The notes below the pieces were generated by a model. The model had not been told where the DNA came from. It searched no databases and saw only the letters and a list, made by a program, of their open reading frames with translations. Made by a program: the position numbers and the translations under genes. A stretch of 32,417 nucleotides of DNA from Lachnospiraceae bacterium. Its GTDB lineage: Bacteria; Bacillota; Clostridia; Lachnospirales; Lachnospiraceae. The DNA is taken from assembly GCA_017460845.1 (NCBI GenBank), contig JAFUAE010000113.1, positions 1-32,417 on the forward strand, written 5' to 3'. Shown here piece after piece: positions 14,216 through 21,853 of the stretch (positions are counted from its first letter, which is position 1; each line of letters begins with the position of its first letter).

Positions 14216-14954
14216 TGAGATTGATAACATCAGGAATCTGATCGAAAAGAAGGGCGTCATGTTCCGGGACTTCCGGATCGGAAGCATCGAGACGCGTGCA
14301 GCGGAAGAGGGACAGCCGGAGAAGATGATCATCCGGGGCGTGCCGGCGGTATTCAACGAGCAGACACAGCTGGCGTCGTTCAGAGAATGGAATGGAAACA
14401 CAGTTGAGATCTACGAGGAAGTTCATCCGGACGCCTTTGATGAGGCGGATATGACGGACGTCATATTCAACTATAACCACTGCGGGCGGGTGTTCTCCAG
14501 GACCAGGAATCAGTCCCTGCGACTGAGCGTCAACAAGAGCGTCGGCTTGGAGATGGAGGCGGAGCTGTGGGATGACGATGAGGGACATCGGCAGCTGTAC
14601 CGCGATGTGAAAAGAAGAAACATTGACAAGATGTCATACGCATACATAGTAAAGCAGCTCGACGAGCGCAAGGAGGTAGACGAAGAGGAGGGAATCGTCA
14701 GGATCTACTGGACTGTGCGCAAGGTGAAGCGGGTGCTGGACGTGTCTGCGGTTGATATACCGGCCTATGATGCGACGGAGATCTCGGCCAGAAGATGGCT
14801 TGAAGCGGAAATCGGAAACGCCCTGCCGGAAAGGCAGAAAGAGCGGCCGGCGGAAAGCCGTGCAGCTGCTCCGGCGGAAAGCGGGAGCACCGGGGAAGTC
14901 AGCAGATTTGAGCTGGAAAAGAGAATGCTCATTTTGAAGTTAGGAGGAAAATAA
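14208..14954 (+). CDS. HK97-family prohead protease
   Basis: 248 aa from ATG 14208, 12 nt after AAGGAGG; ATG 14196 is in frame but touches the ribosome site. S78/HK97 protease features: GVPAVFNEQT, EEVHPDAFDEAD with the catalytic-type histidine, FNYNHCGRVFSRTRN, and KMSYAYIV with the catalytic serine, then VSAVDIPAYDATEISAR. The linker after ~200 (RPAESRAAAPAESGS) is flexible. It would cleave the capsid delta domain during maturation. Overlaps the portal end by 8 nt. Confidence 0.9.
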   Translation: MNSEIDNIRNLIEKKGVMFRDFRIGSIETRAAEEGQPEKMIIRGVPAVFNEQTQLASFREWNGNTVEIYEEVHPDAFDEADMTDVIFNYNHCGRVFSRTRNQSLRLSVNKSVGLEMEAELWDDDEGHRQLYRDVKRRNIDKMSYAYIVKQLDERKEVDEEEGIVRIYWTVRKVKRVLDVSAVDIPAYDATEISARRWLEAEIGNALPERQKERPAESRAAAPAESGSTGEVSRFELEKRMLILKLGGK

Positions 14955-16214
14955 ATGACAATTGCACAGATGAGAGCGCTGCTGCAGCAGAGAAAGGCTG
15001 AGCAGAGCACGAATGATGCCAGACTGTCCCAGATCGAGACAGAGGTAAGAGGACTGCAGAACGATGACGCCGGCATGGCAAGACTCAGAGAACTGCAGAC
15101 GGAGGTCGACGGCCTGGAAGAGAGAAGATCCGAACTGGATACGGAGATCCGGGCGCTGGAGACTCAGATCGATCGCATGGAGACCATGGAAAACATGAGA
15201 TCCGGAAGAGTAGATCTGACACCGATCGAGCAGAGAACTACCAGCACGGAGAATATGACTGTGGAACAGGTGAGAGCATCCGAAGAATACAGATTCGCAT
15301 GGCTGCGCAGCATCGCCAGGGACGCGGACAACAATCCGATCTTCGGAGCACTGACAGACGCAGAGAAGAGAGCCTTCACCTTCATGACCACAAATTCCTC
15401 TGCCGTCGTTCCGACCATTACGCAGAACCGGATCGTCGACAGACTGCGCCACGAAGCGCCGATGCTGGAGGACGCGGAAGTCACTGCGATCACCCAGGGG
15501 TTCGCGATCCCGGTCAGAACCATGATCGATGCCGGCGACGCTGCGGTAGTCGCGCAGGATGCAGCGAACGAAGACGAGCAGGATACATTCACCTTGATCA
15601 CCATGGTCGGCGTGGACATCAAGAAGCACGCAACCATGACCAGAAGGATGCAGTTCCAGTCCATCGAAGCCTTCGAAGACTGGTTAGTGGCAGACATCTC
15701 CAAGCGCATCATGGTCGCAAAGGAGAAGGTGATCATCGCAAGGCTCGACGGAACCGCGCCGGCGACCGGAGAGTCCGTGAATGCCAGCGTAAAGATCGAC
15801 GCAGGCAACGTGCTCACCGCGCAGAAGTACACCGATGAAGCGATTCGCAAAATCATGGCGAAGATCGAGGAGCCGGGACAGGTCGTTGTATACGCAAACA
15901 GATACACCATCTTCAACGGGCTTGCAGGCATCGAGGACGGCGCCGGCCATAAGGCGTTCATCACTACGCCGCAGGACGACCCGATGATCAAGGGCGTGAT
16001 CTACGGCGGAGTAGTCAAGGAGGACGTCAACCTGACAAACAACGTCGCATATTTCGGCGTTCGCGGGGCGGTGAAGGCGAACAACTTCGCACCGCTGGAG
16101 ATCACGCCGTCAATCGAGCCTAGAACGGCAAATCGGATCTTCACCGGGTCCGAGATCTTCGATGCCGGCCTGGAGAACCCGAAGGCGTTTGTCAAAGTGA
16201 CGTTCTCGGACTGA
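14955..16214 (+). CDS. Major capsid protein (HK97 fold)
   Basis: 419 aa. The N-terminal ~90 residues are a heptad-rich coiled coil (RLSQIETEVRGLQND, ERRSELDTEIRALETQ), typical of the scaffolding delta domain removed by the upstream protease. The mature part starts around 100-115 and has HK97-type features: VPTITQNRIVDRLRHEAPML, ITMVGVDIKKHATMTRRM, and a C-terminal ITPSIEPRTANRIFTGSEIF. AGGAGG lies upstream of the ATG. Confidence 0.93.
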   Translation: MTIAQMRALLQQRKAEQSTNDARLSQIETEVRGLQNDDAGMARLRELQTEVDGLEERRSELDTEIRALETQIDRMETMENMRSGRVDLTPIEQRTTSTENMTVEQVRASEEYRFAWLRSIARDADNNPIFGALTDAEKRAFTFMTTNSSAVVPTITQNRIVDRLRHEAPMLEDAEVTAITQGFAIPVRTMIDAGDAAVVAQDAANEDEQDTFTLITMVGVDIKKHATMTRRMQFQSIEAFEDWLVADISKRIMVAKEKVIIARLDGTAPATGESVNASVKIDAGNVLTAQKYTDEAIRKIMAKIEEPGQVVVYANRYTIFNGLAGIEDGAGHKAFITTPQDDPMIKGVIYGGVVKEDVNLTNNVAYFGVRGAVKANNFAPLEITPSIEPRTANRIFTGSEIFDAGLENPKAFVKVTFSD

Positions 16215-16363
16215 TGGATGCCCGGACCTACTCCGAAGAAGAACTGAACGCGATGACCATCACACAGATCAAATCTTTGGCGTAGGAGCTGGGCTACACG
16301 ATTACGAAGTCGCTGAAAGCAGAAATCATCGCTGAATTCTTGCAGCAGCAGGAAGGAGTATAA
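16214..16363 (+). pseudogene. Small head protein interrupted by in-frame TAG
   Basis: The frame begins at ATG 16214 overlapping the capsid TGA (TGATG) and encodes MDARTYSEEELNAMTITQIK then SLA, hits TAG at 16283-16285, and continues in frame as ELGYTITKSLKAEIIAEFL to TAA 16361-16363. The pattern (a helix, then TxxQLKxLAxELGY.IT...K.eII) is that of small SAP/HeH-like proteins usually found between capsid and connector genes. A single base change in an AAG, GAG or CAG codon explains the TAG. It is either a fresh nonsense mutation, a suppressed amber, or a sequencing error. Confidence 0.65.
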
Positions 16364-16366
16364 ACC

Positions 16367-16639
16367 ATGACCATGCTGGACACGGTAAAGAAAGCGAAGC
16401 GCATCAAACACAGCAAGCTGGACGATGAGATCGCAAGGCACATCGAGACGGCGAAAGCAGAGCTGATCCGCGCCGGGGCCGATGAGGAAGTGGTAAATGC
16501 TGGCGGCAGCCTTGTCACAGAGGCTGTCGTCACATTCTGCTTGATGAAGTTGGAGGACGATCTGAAGGAGTTCGAGAGGTACGAGAGGTCCTTCGGGATT
16601 CAGCTGGACCAGATCCGGAGGTCGCACAATGTTCAATGA
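16367..16639 (+). CDS. Head-tail connector (gp6-like)
   Basis: 90 aa, with GGAAGGAG upstream. All-helical: KLDDEIARHIETAKAELIRAG, then SLVTEAVVTFCLMKLEDD and FERYERSFGIQLDQIR. This is the short DNA-packaging/connector type (Phage_connect_1-like) that docks under the portal. Its end overlaps the next gene by 11 nt. Confidence 0.8.
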   Translation: MTMLDTVKKAKRIKHSKLDDEIARHIETAKAELIRAGADEEVVNAGGSLVTEAVVTFCLMKLEDDLKEFERYERSFGIQLDQIRRSHNVQ

Positions 16640-16979
16640 CATCGCGTACCTTTGCAAAGAAACGATCCTGCAGGATGAGTACCTGAATGAGAAACATCAG
16701 CTGACGCCGACGGAAGTGTTCGTGCAGCCGAGATCGATCGGAACGAGGGAATTCTATCACGCAGCCACGACGGACTATCACCCGGAGGTAAAGCTGATCC
16801 TCGCCGATTATTACGACTACGACGGGCAGCAGATAGTCATGTACGACAGGCATATGTTTGACGTGATCCGGACGTACCGCCAGGGAAACCGGCTGGAGCT
16901 GACGCTGCAGGAACGGATGGGCAAGCCGGAAGACTGGATGTGGGACCCGTTCGACTTCCTGGAAGGGGTGGTCGGATGA
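16629..16979 (+). CDS. Head closure / head-tail adaptor protein
   Basis: 116 aa. TPTEVFVQPRSIGTREFYHA, then GQQIVMYDRHMFDVIRTYRQ and LELTLQERMG match the beta-barrel head-closure (SPP1 gp16/HK97 gp7-like) proteins that follow the connector. Stop overlaps the next ATG (ATGA). Confidence 0.8.
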   Translation: MFNDIAYLCKETILQDEYLNEKHQLTPTEVFVQPRSIGTREFYHAATTDYHPEVKLILADYYDYDGQQIVMYDRHMFDVIRTYRQGNRLELTLQERMGKPEDWMWDPFDFLEGVVG

Positions 16980-17335
16980 ACGGGGACACGATAACCATAC
17001 AGATGGAAAACCTGCTCGACGGATATTCGAAAGAGCTGGAAACTGCTGCGGATAAGGTTGCCTCCGGTGTCGCATCGGCTGCAGTGAACAAGCTGAAGAA
17101 GAGTTCGCCGCGCGGCAAAGGGAAAAAGCATTATGCGGACGGCTGGAAAAAGGTGCGCGTCAGAAAAGGAGAGTACACGGTTCACAACAGCACAAAACCG
17201 GGTCTCACGCATCTTTTGAACAATGGCCACGCCAAGAGCAACGGATCCGGACGCACCGACGGCGATAACCACATCGGAGAAGTCGCCGACTGGGCAGCGG
17301 AGGAGTTCGTCAGAAGGATGGAGAAGAGCGTATGA
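16976..17335 (+). CDS. HK97 gp10-like tail completion protein
   Basis: 119 aa from ATG 16976 (ATGA overlap). LETAADKVASGVASAAVNKL, then KSSPRGKGKKHYADGWKKV and TKPGLTHLLNNGHAKSNGSG match HK97 gp10 neck/tail-completion proteins. Strongly basic middle part. Next stop/start is again ATGA. Confidence 0.85.
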   Translation: MNGDTITIQMENLLDGYSKELETAADKVASGVASAAVNKLKKSSPRGKGKKHYADGWKKVRVRKGEYTVHNSTKPGLTHLLNNGHAKSNGSGRTDGDNHIGEVADWAAEEFVRRMEKSV

Positions 17336-17643
17336 GCATCCAGGCCACACTGAAAAAACTGAAGCGGCAGAAAGGAATACCGGCGGCATATGGGCGGTTT
17401 AAGACCGCGCAGAAACCGCCGTACCTTGTGTATCTGGGGAATGGCCAGACAAACGTGGAAGGCGATGACACATACGTCCACTCAGTCCAGGACTATCAGA
17501 TCGAATACTACTACAGAGAAAAAGACGAAGAGATGGAAAAGGCCGTCGAACAGATCCTGCTGGAGGACGGCTATCTTTATGAGAAAAGCCCGGATGCCTA
17601 TATCGAAGAAGAGGATCTCTGGGTGATCTACTACACCGTTTAG
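17332..17643 (+). CDS. Tail terminator / minor tail protein
   Basis: 103 aa. FKTAQKPPYLVYLGNGQTN and a YVHSVQDYQIEYYYREKDE strand, then EKAVEQILLEDGYLYEKS. Matches small Firmicute siphophage tail-terminator proteins (gp12/gpU-like) that stop tail tube growth. Position between gp10-like and the major tail protein agrees. Confidence 0.75.
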   Translation: MSIQATLKKLKRQKGIPAAYGRFKTAQKPPYLVYLGNGQTNVEGDDTYVHSVQDYQIEYYYREKDEEMEKAVEQILLEDGYLYEKSPDAYIEEEDLWVIYYTV

Positions 17644-17655
17644 AAGGAGGAAAAA

Positions 17656-18231
17656 ATGGCCGTAGGAAAAAACAAGGTCGAATTTGACCTGAGATACCTT
17701 TACTGGGGGACATATACGGTAAGTGACGCGGGTGAAGTCACCCTCGGAACACCGGCCCGCATTCCGGGGATCCGGAAACTGACAAGAGACGTCAATTCGA
17801 ATGACGCTCATCTGGCGGCAGATGACAGGGAGGACTACTGGGAGGACACCGACGAGAATGGATTCACTGGAGAGTTTGAGCTCGCGAATCTCGAAGACGC
17901 TCTGAAAGTGCAGTTCTTCAAATACGAGGTTCAGCCGGATGGAGCGATTGCTCACAATGAAAATCTGGTGCGCCCGAAGATCTATTTCATGTTTGAGATC
18001 AACGGCGACGATCACAGAAAGCGCCATATCGTCTACAACACGCGCCTGGGGAGCATCGGAAGAGAACGGAACACAAGAGACGGGGCGAAAGCGCCGGACG
18101 TCGTGACCGTTCCATATACGACCAGAAGAGACGAAGGGACCGGAGTGACGGATAAGTCCTACACGCCGGATGACGCGCCGTACGATAAGATGTTCACCAC
18201 TCCGCCGGCACCGAACGGGGCTGTGGCGTAG
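17656..18231 (+). CDS. Major tail tube protein
   Basis: 191 aa, strong AAGGAGG site. KNKVEFDLRYLYWGTYTVS, then TLGTPARIPGIRKLTRDVNS and FTGEFELANLEDALKVQFF, and a C-terminal TRRDEGTGVTDKSYTPDD, match the phi13-type major tail proteins of Firmicute siphophages. It polymerises as the tail tube. High expression is expected from the ribosome site. Confidence 0.88.
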   Translation: MAVGKNKVEFDLRYLYWGTYTVSDAGEVTLGTPARIPGIRKLTRDVNSNDAHLAADDREDYWEDTDENGFTGEFELANLEDALKVQFFKYEVQPDGAIAHNENLVRPKIYFMFEINGDDHRKRHIVYNTRLGSIGRERNTRDGAKAPDVVTVPYTTRRDEGTGVTDKSYTPDDAPYDKMFTTPPAPNGAVA

Positions 18232-18232
18232 T

Positions 18233-18730
18233 ATGAAAAAAATAATCGAATTTGAGAACCATTCGGTAGAGATCGACACCTCTGCCGGATGGCTTTTTGT
18301 GTATAGGAACCACTTTGGCAGAGACATCCTGCCGGATATCATGCCGGCGCTGGAGAGCACGCTGACGATCGCGCTGGATGCTCTCAGAAAAATGGACCTC
18401 GACGAGATCACGGCGGAATCTCTCGCGAAGGCCATGGATCAGGATCTGCTGGAGGAGACCTACACGAAATTGGCAGGAGCGGAGCTGATCACAGTGTACC
18501 GGATCTTCTGGGCGGCGGCGAAGAACGCAGACAAGCAGATTCCGGCGGTGGAGGAGTATTTCAATACTTTTGAAACGTTCCCGCTGGACGTGATCATCCC
18601 GCAGCTGTTTGCGTCCATTTTGGACTCATCGATCAGCTCAAAAAACGTGAAGAGCCTTCTGGCGAGAGTGAAAGCGCAGAGCCGGTCGACATCGACCGCA
18701 TCATTATCGCTGGCATCGACAGAGGGCTGA
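18233..18730 (+). CDS. Tail assembly chaperone (gpG-like)
   Basis: 165 aa from ATG 18233. IEFENHSVEIDTSAGWLFVY and FGRDILPDIMPALESTLTIA, then AELITVYRIFWAAAKNADKQ are typical of the first of two tail chaperones. The C-terminal ~25 residues (serine-rich, ARVKAQSRSTSTASLSLAST) are the unshifted ending. At codon 136-138 the sequence TCA AAA AAC offers a -1 slip, giving a longer product with the next frame. Confidence 0.88.
   Translation: MKKIIEFENHSVEIDTSAGWLFVYRNHFGRDILPDIMPALESTLTIALDALRKMDLDEITAESLAKAMDQDLLEETYTKLAGAELITVYRIFWAAAKNADKQIPAVEEYFNTFETFPLDVIIPQLFASILDSSISSKNVKSLLARVKAQSRSTSTASLSLASTEG
18640..18646 (+). promoter_or_regulatory. Programmed -1 ribosomal frameshift site
   Basis: A AAA AAC in the zero frame (TCA AAA AAC) is a canonical X XXY YYZ slippery heptamer. 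A -1 slip leads into the open frame that ends at TGA 18892-18894. Position near the end of the first tail chaperone, just before the tape measure, is where nearly all siphophages carry such a site. Confidence 0.9.
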
Positions 18731-18894
18731 AAGTCGAAGACATGAAAGAAATGGAGCTCGGTCAGCTGGTTGACTTCTGCATCGAGTACAACCGGGTCCA
18801 CGGGTATGACACCGACCCGCAGACCGGAGAAAAAAAGGAAAAAGTTACAGTGAGAAAAGCCACGCAGGCAGACATGGACACCATGTGGGGGTGA
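18646..18894 (+). CDS. Frameshift extension of tail chaperone (gpT-like part)
   Basis: After the slip, translation reads REEPSGESESAEPVDIDRII and continues through GLKVEDMKEMELGQLVDFC to MDTMWG, 82 residues, giving a fusion of about 220 aa. The extension carries the ELGQLVDFCIEYN motif common to the T-part of Firmicute gpGT proteins. Made in small amounts relative to the unshifted form, it binds the tape measure protein during tail assembly. An internal ATG at 18742 exists but lacks a good ribosome site. Confidence 0.88.
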   Translation, partial: REEPSGESESAEPVDIDRIIIAGIDRGLKVEDMKEMELGQLVDFCIEYNRVHGYDTDPQTGEKKEKVTVRKATQADMDTMWG

Positions 18895-18898
18895 TCGG

Positions 18899-21112
18899 AT
18901 GGCGATCGGAAACAGAGTCAAAGGGATCACGATTGAATTCAACGGCGACACGACAAAGCTGAACCGGGCGCTGGGAGACGTCAACAAGAAAACGAAAAGC
19001 GTTGACCAGTCGCTGAAGGAGATAAACCGCGCACTGAAATTCAATCCGGGAAACACGGAGCTGCTGGCGCAGAAACAGACGCTGCTGAAGCAGAGAGTGG
19101 ACGAGACAAAAGACAAGCTGCAGCTGCTGAAGAAAGCGCAGGAAGAACTCGATAAGGACCCTTCGGTCGACAATACATCACAGGACTATATGGAGCTGCG
19201 TCGCGAAATCATCGAGACGGAATCGAAGCTGAAGCATTTCGAAGAGGAGGCAAAGAAGCTCGATAACATTAAATTCGAGAAGATCGGAAAGCAGATTCAG
19301 AACGTCGGGGACAAAATGAAGAACGTCGGCGAAGGAATGACGAAATACGTCACAGCACCTCTTGCAGGAGGAGCCGGCGCAGCGGTTGCAGCGTTCAAGG
19401 AAGTCGACTCTGGCATGGACATAATTGTCAAGAAAACCGGAGCGACAGGGGACGCGCTGGATGCAATGAAAGACTCCGCGAAAAACTTGGCGAAAAGTAT
19501 CCCGACAGACTTTGAGACGGCCGGCGCAGCGATCGGAGAGGTGAAAACAAGGTTCAGAGCAACGGGCCAGGAATTGGAAGATCTTTCGGGGAAGTTCATC
19601 AAATTTGCGGAACTGAACGACACAGACGTTTCGGACTCGGTGGATAAAGTTCAGAAAGCAATGGAAGCGTTCGAGATGCCGGCAAGTGAAGCGGGCAACA
19701 TGCTCGACATCCTGAACAAGGTTGGTCAAGACACGGGAATCAGCATGGACAAGCTGGAAAAATCGCTTGTAGCAAATGCCCCGCAGCTAAAAGCCATGGG
19801 CTTCAATGCGACGCAAGCGGCAACGTTTGTCGGGCAGCTTGAAAAGAGCGGCATCGATAGCAACAAAGCAATGACGGGTCTGAACAAGGCAATCGTCAAC
19901 GGAGCGAAAGAAGGAAAGACGCTGCCGCAGGTTATGGATGACATCCAGACATCGATCGTGGGCGCATCGAATGAGACGGACGCAATGAATGCAGCCGTCG
20001 AGATCTTCGGAGCAAAAGCAGGACCGGCAATTGCGACGGCTGCGAGAAACGGGGCACTGGATTTCCAGGCGCTTGCCAATTCGGCACTTGATGCATCCGG
20101 ATCGGTAGAGAATACGTTCGACGAGACTCTGGATCCGGCGGATAAATTCACCATGATGCTGAACAACCTGAAAGTCACGGGGTATGAGGTTGGTGGGACG
20201 ATCCTTGAACTGGTGACGCCGGCGCTGGAGAAATTCGCAATATGGCTAAAAAATGTAACGGATAAGTGGAAAGAGATGGATCCGCAAACGCAGCAATTCA
20301 TCATAAAGGCGGCGGGTATAGTGGCCGTCGCAGGGCCAGTCATAACTATCCTGGGAGGAATCGTCGGAAAGGTCGGGCTACTGATCACGCATCTGCCGAC
20401 ACTGATCGGAGCATTCTCGAAAGTATCGTCAGTTGTCGGAATAGCGTCGAAAGCATTCACATTCATGACCGGACCGGTCGGAGCGATCATCCTGGCCATC
20501 GGTGCAGCCATCGCCATCGGAGTCCTGCTATATAAGAACTGGGACAAGATCAAAGAGAAAGCCGGCGCGCTGAAAGACTGGATCGTCTCAAAGTTCACAG
20601 CCATGAAGGACGGCGTCAAGAAGATCTTTGGGAGCATCAAGGATGCGATGGTGAAACCCATCGAAAAGGCGAAAGATCTGATCAAAGGCATCATCGACAA
20701 GATCAAGGGATTCCTGAGCTTCAAATTCCAGCTGCCGAAGATCAAACTGCCGCACTTCGCCATAAATCCGAAAGGGTGGAACCTGGGAGATCTGCTGGAA
20801 GGCGTGATCCCGTCCCTGGGCATCAACTGGTACGCCAAGGGCGCGATCTTCAAGAAGCCGATTATAGTTGGAAACAGCGGATTCGGAGAAGCCGGCGCGG
20901 AAGCGGCAGTACCGTTAGATCCTTTCTGGGACAGACTCGACCAGATATCGGACCGCATCGTGGAAGCGGTGCGGGGAGACGACCGGCAGCCGGAGGATGC
21001 GGTGTTCCAGGGGAACATCGTGGTGGACGGGCAGGTGATCGCCAGGGTGGTGACGCCGATCATAAACCGGAGCATGCAAAAGCAGGCGGTTCTCGACGGG
21101 AGGAACGCATAA
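18899..21112 (+). CDS. Tape measure protein
   Basis: 737 aa. Opens KGITIEFNGDTTKLNRALGD, a coiled-coil start typical of Firmicute tape measures, followed by heptad-rich helices to ~130. Residues about 150-400 are the TP901-like core (GGAGAAVAAFKEVDSGMDII, IPTDFETAGAAIGEVKTRF, NKVGQDTGISMDKLEKSL). Hydrophobic helices occur at about 460-480 and 530-550. The end has FGEAGAEAAVPLD, a common C-terminal motif. It sets tail length and may form a channel in the host membrane. Confidence 0.93.
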   Translation: MAIGNRVKGITIEFNGDTTKLNRALGDVNKKTKSVDQSLKEINRALKFNPGNTELLAQKQTLLKQRVDETKDKLQLLKKAQEELDKDPSVDNTSQDYMELRREIIETESKLKHFEEEAKKLDNIKFEKIGKQIQNVGDKMKNVGEGMTKYVTAPLAGGAGAAVAAFKEVDSGMDIIVKKTGATGDALDAMKDSAKNLAKSIPTDFETAGAAIGEVKTRFRATGQELEDLSGKFIKFAELNDTDVSDSVDKVQKAMEAFEMPASEAGNMLDILNKVGQDTGISMDKLEKSLVANAPQLKAMGFNATQAATFVGQLEKSGIDSNKAMTGLNKAIVNGAKEGKTLPQVMDDIQTSIVGASNETDAMNAAVEIFGAKAGPAIATAARNGALDFQALANSALDASGSVENTFDETLDPADKFTMMLNNLKVTGYEVGGTILELVTPALEKFAIWLKNVTDKWKEMDPQTQQFIIKAAGIVAVAGPVITILGGIVGKVGLLITHLPTLIGAFSKVSSVVGIASKAFTFMTGPVGAIILAIGAAIAIGVLLYKNWDKIKEKAGALKDWIVSKFTAMKDGVKKIFGSIKDAMVKPIEKAKDLIKGIIDKIKGFLSFKFQLPKIKLPHFAINPKGWNLGDLLEGVIPSLGINWYAKGAIFKKPIIVGNSGFGEAGAEAAVPLDPFWDRLDQISDRIVEAVRGDDRQPEDAVFQGNIVVDGQVIARVVTPIINRSMQKQAVLDGRNA

Positions 21113-21853
21113 ATGATCACGATTATTGAAGCGGGAAAACAGATTTCAGATGCGTTTGAAATCAAAGCGCTGGGCCTGAGAGCGCACAGCTATTCCATCG
21201 AGGCTCCGCAGCTGCAGACAAACTATATCGAGATTCCCGGAAGAGACGGAGCACTGGATCTGACGGAAGCGCTCGGAAAGCAGACATACAGAAACAGGCT
21301 GGTGAAGTTCTCCGGCCTGTTTTACGGGGATTCGAAAAGGTTCCATGCGATGATCTCAGAGACCATGAACCGGTTCAACGGGAAGTATCTGAAAGTCATT
21401 TTCGGAAACGATCCGGAGCATTACTGGACCGGAAGATGCTCCGTGGAGCACGAACGAATCGAAGAGGATGTCTATGGGGTCACGTTCAACATGAACGCAG
21501 ATCCGTACAAATACGGACTGTATTCATCAGATGAGGACTGGCTGTGGGATCCATTCAGTTTCCTGACAGGAGTGATCAGAGGATACAGGGATGTATCGGT
21601 GTCCGGAACGAAGGATCTCAGGGTCGTAGGATACGACAGAGAACTGTCGCCGGTCATCACAGCATCAGCCACCATGACGCTGCAGGTAAGAAAAAACGGG
21701 CAGGCGCTGTGGGACGAATATTCTCTCACGGCCGGCCAGAACATTCCGGAAGGACTAAGCGTCATATCCACAGACCCGCGGACAGACTACTATACTTTTC
21801 GATTCACAGGGACCGGAACGGTCACGATCAGCATGAAGGAGGCATCACTGTAA
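21113..21853 (+). CDS. Distal tail protein (Dit)
   Basis: 246 aa; GGGAGG precedes the ATG. IEAPQLQTNYIEIPGRDGAL followed by DLTEALGKQTYRNRLVKFSG is the hallmark N-terminal Dit core of Firmicute siphophages. The C-terminal half (from ~165) is a beta-rich galectin-like domain. Forms a hexameric hub joining the tail tube to the tip protein that follows. Confidence 0.9.
   Translation: MITIIEAGKQISDAFEIKALGLRAHSYSIEAPQLQTNYIEIPGRDGALDLTEALGKQTYRNRLVKFSGLFYGDSKRFHAMISETMNRFNGKYLKVIFGNDPEHYWTGRCSVEHERIEEDVYGVTFNMNADPYKYGLYSSDEDWLWDPFSFLTGVIRGYRDVSVSGTKDLRVVGYDRELSPVITASATMTLQVRKNGQALWDEYSLTAGQNIPEGLSVISTDPRTDYYTFRFTGTGTVTISMKEASL

Noticed and set aside
16283..16285. Genome-wide TAG recoding
   Set aside because: TAG is the normal stop of many genes here (for example those ending at 538, 2524, 2861, 6206, 9710, 13034, 14215, 17643 and 18231).
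19726..21165. 479-aa open frame on the minus strand
   Set aside because: It is antisense to the tape measure gene, has no ribosome site, and its composition (Ser/Ala/Pro-rich) mirrors the coding strand; a codon-bias shadow.
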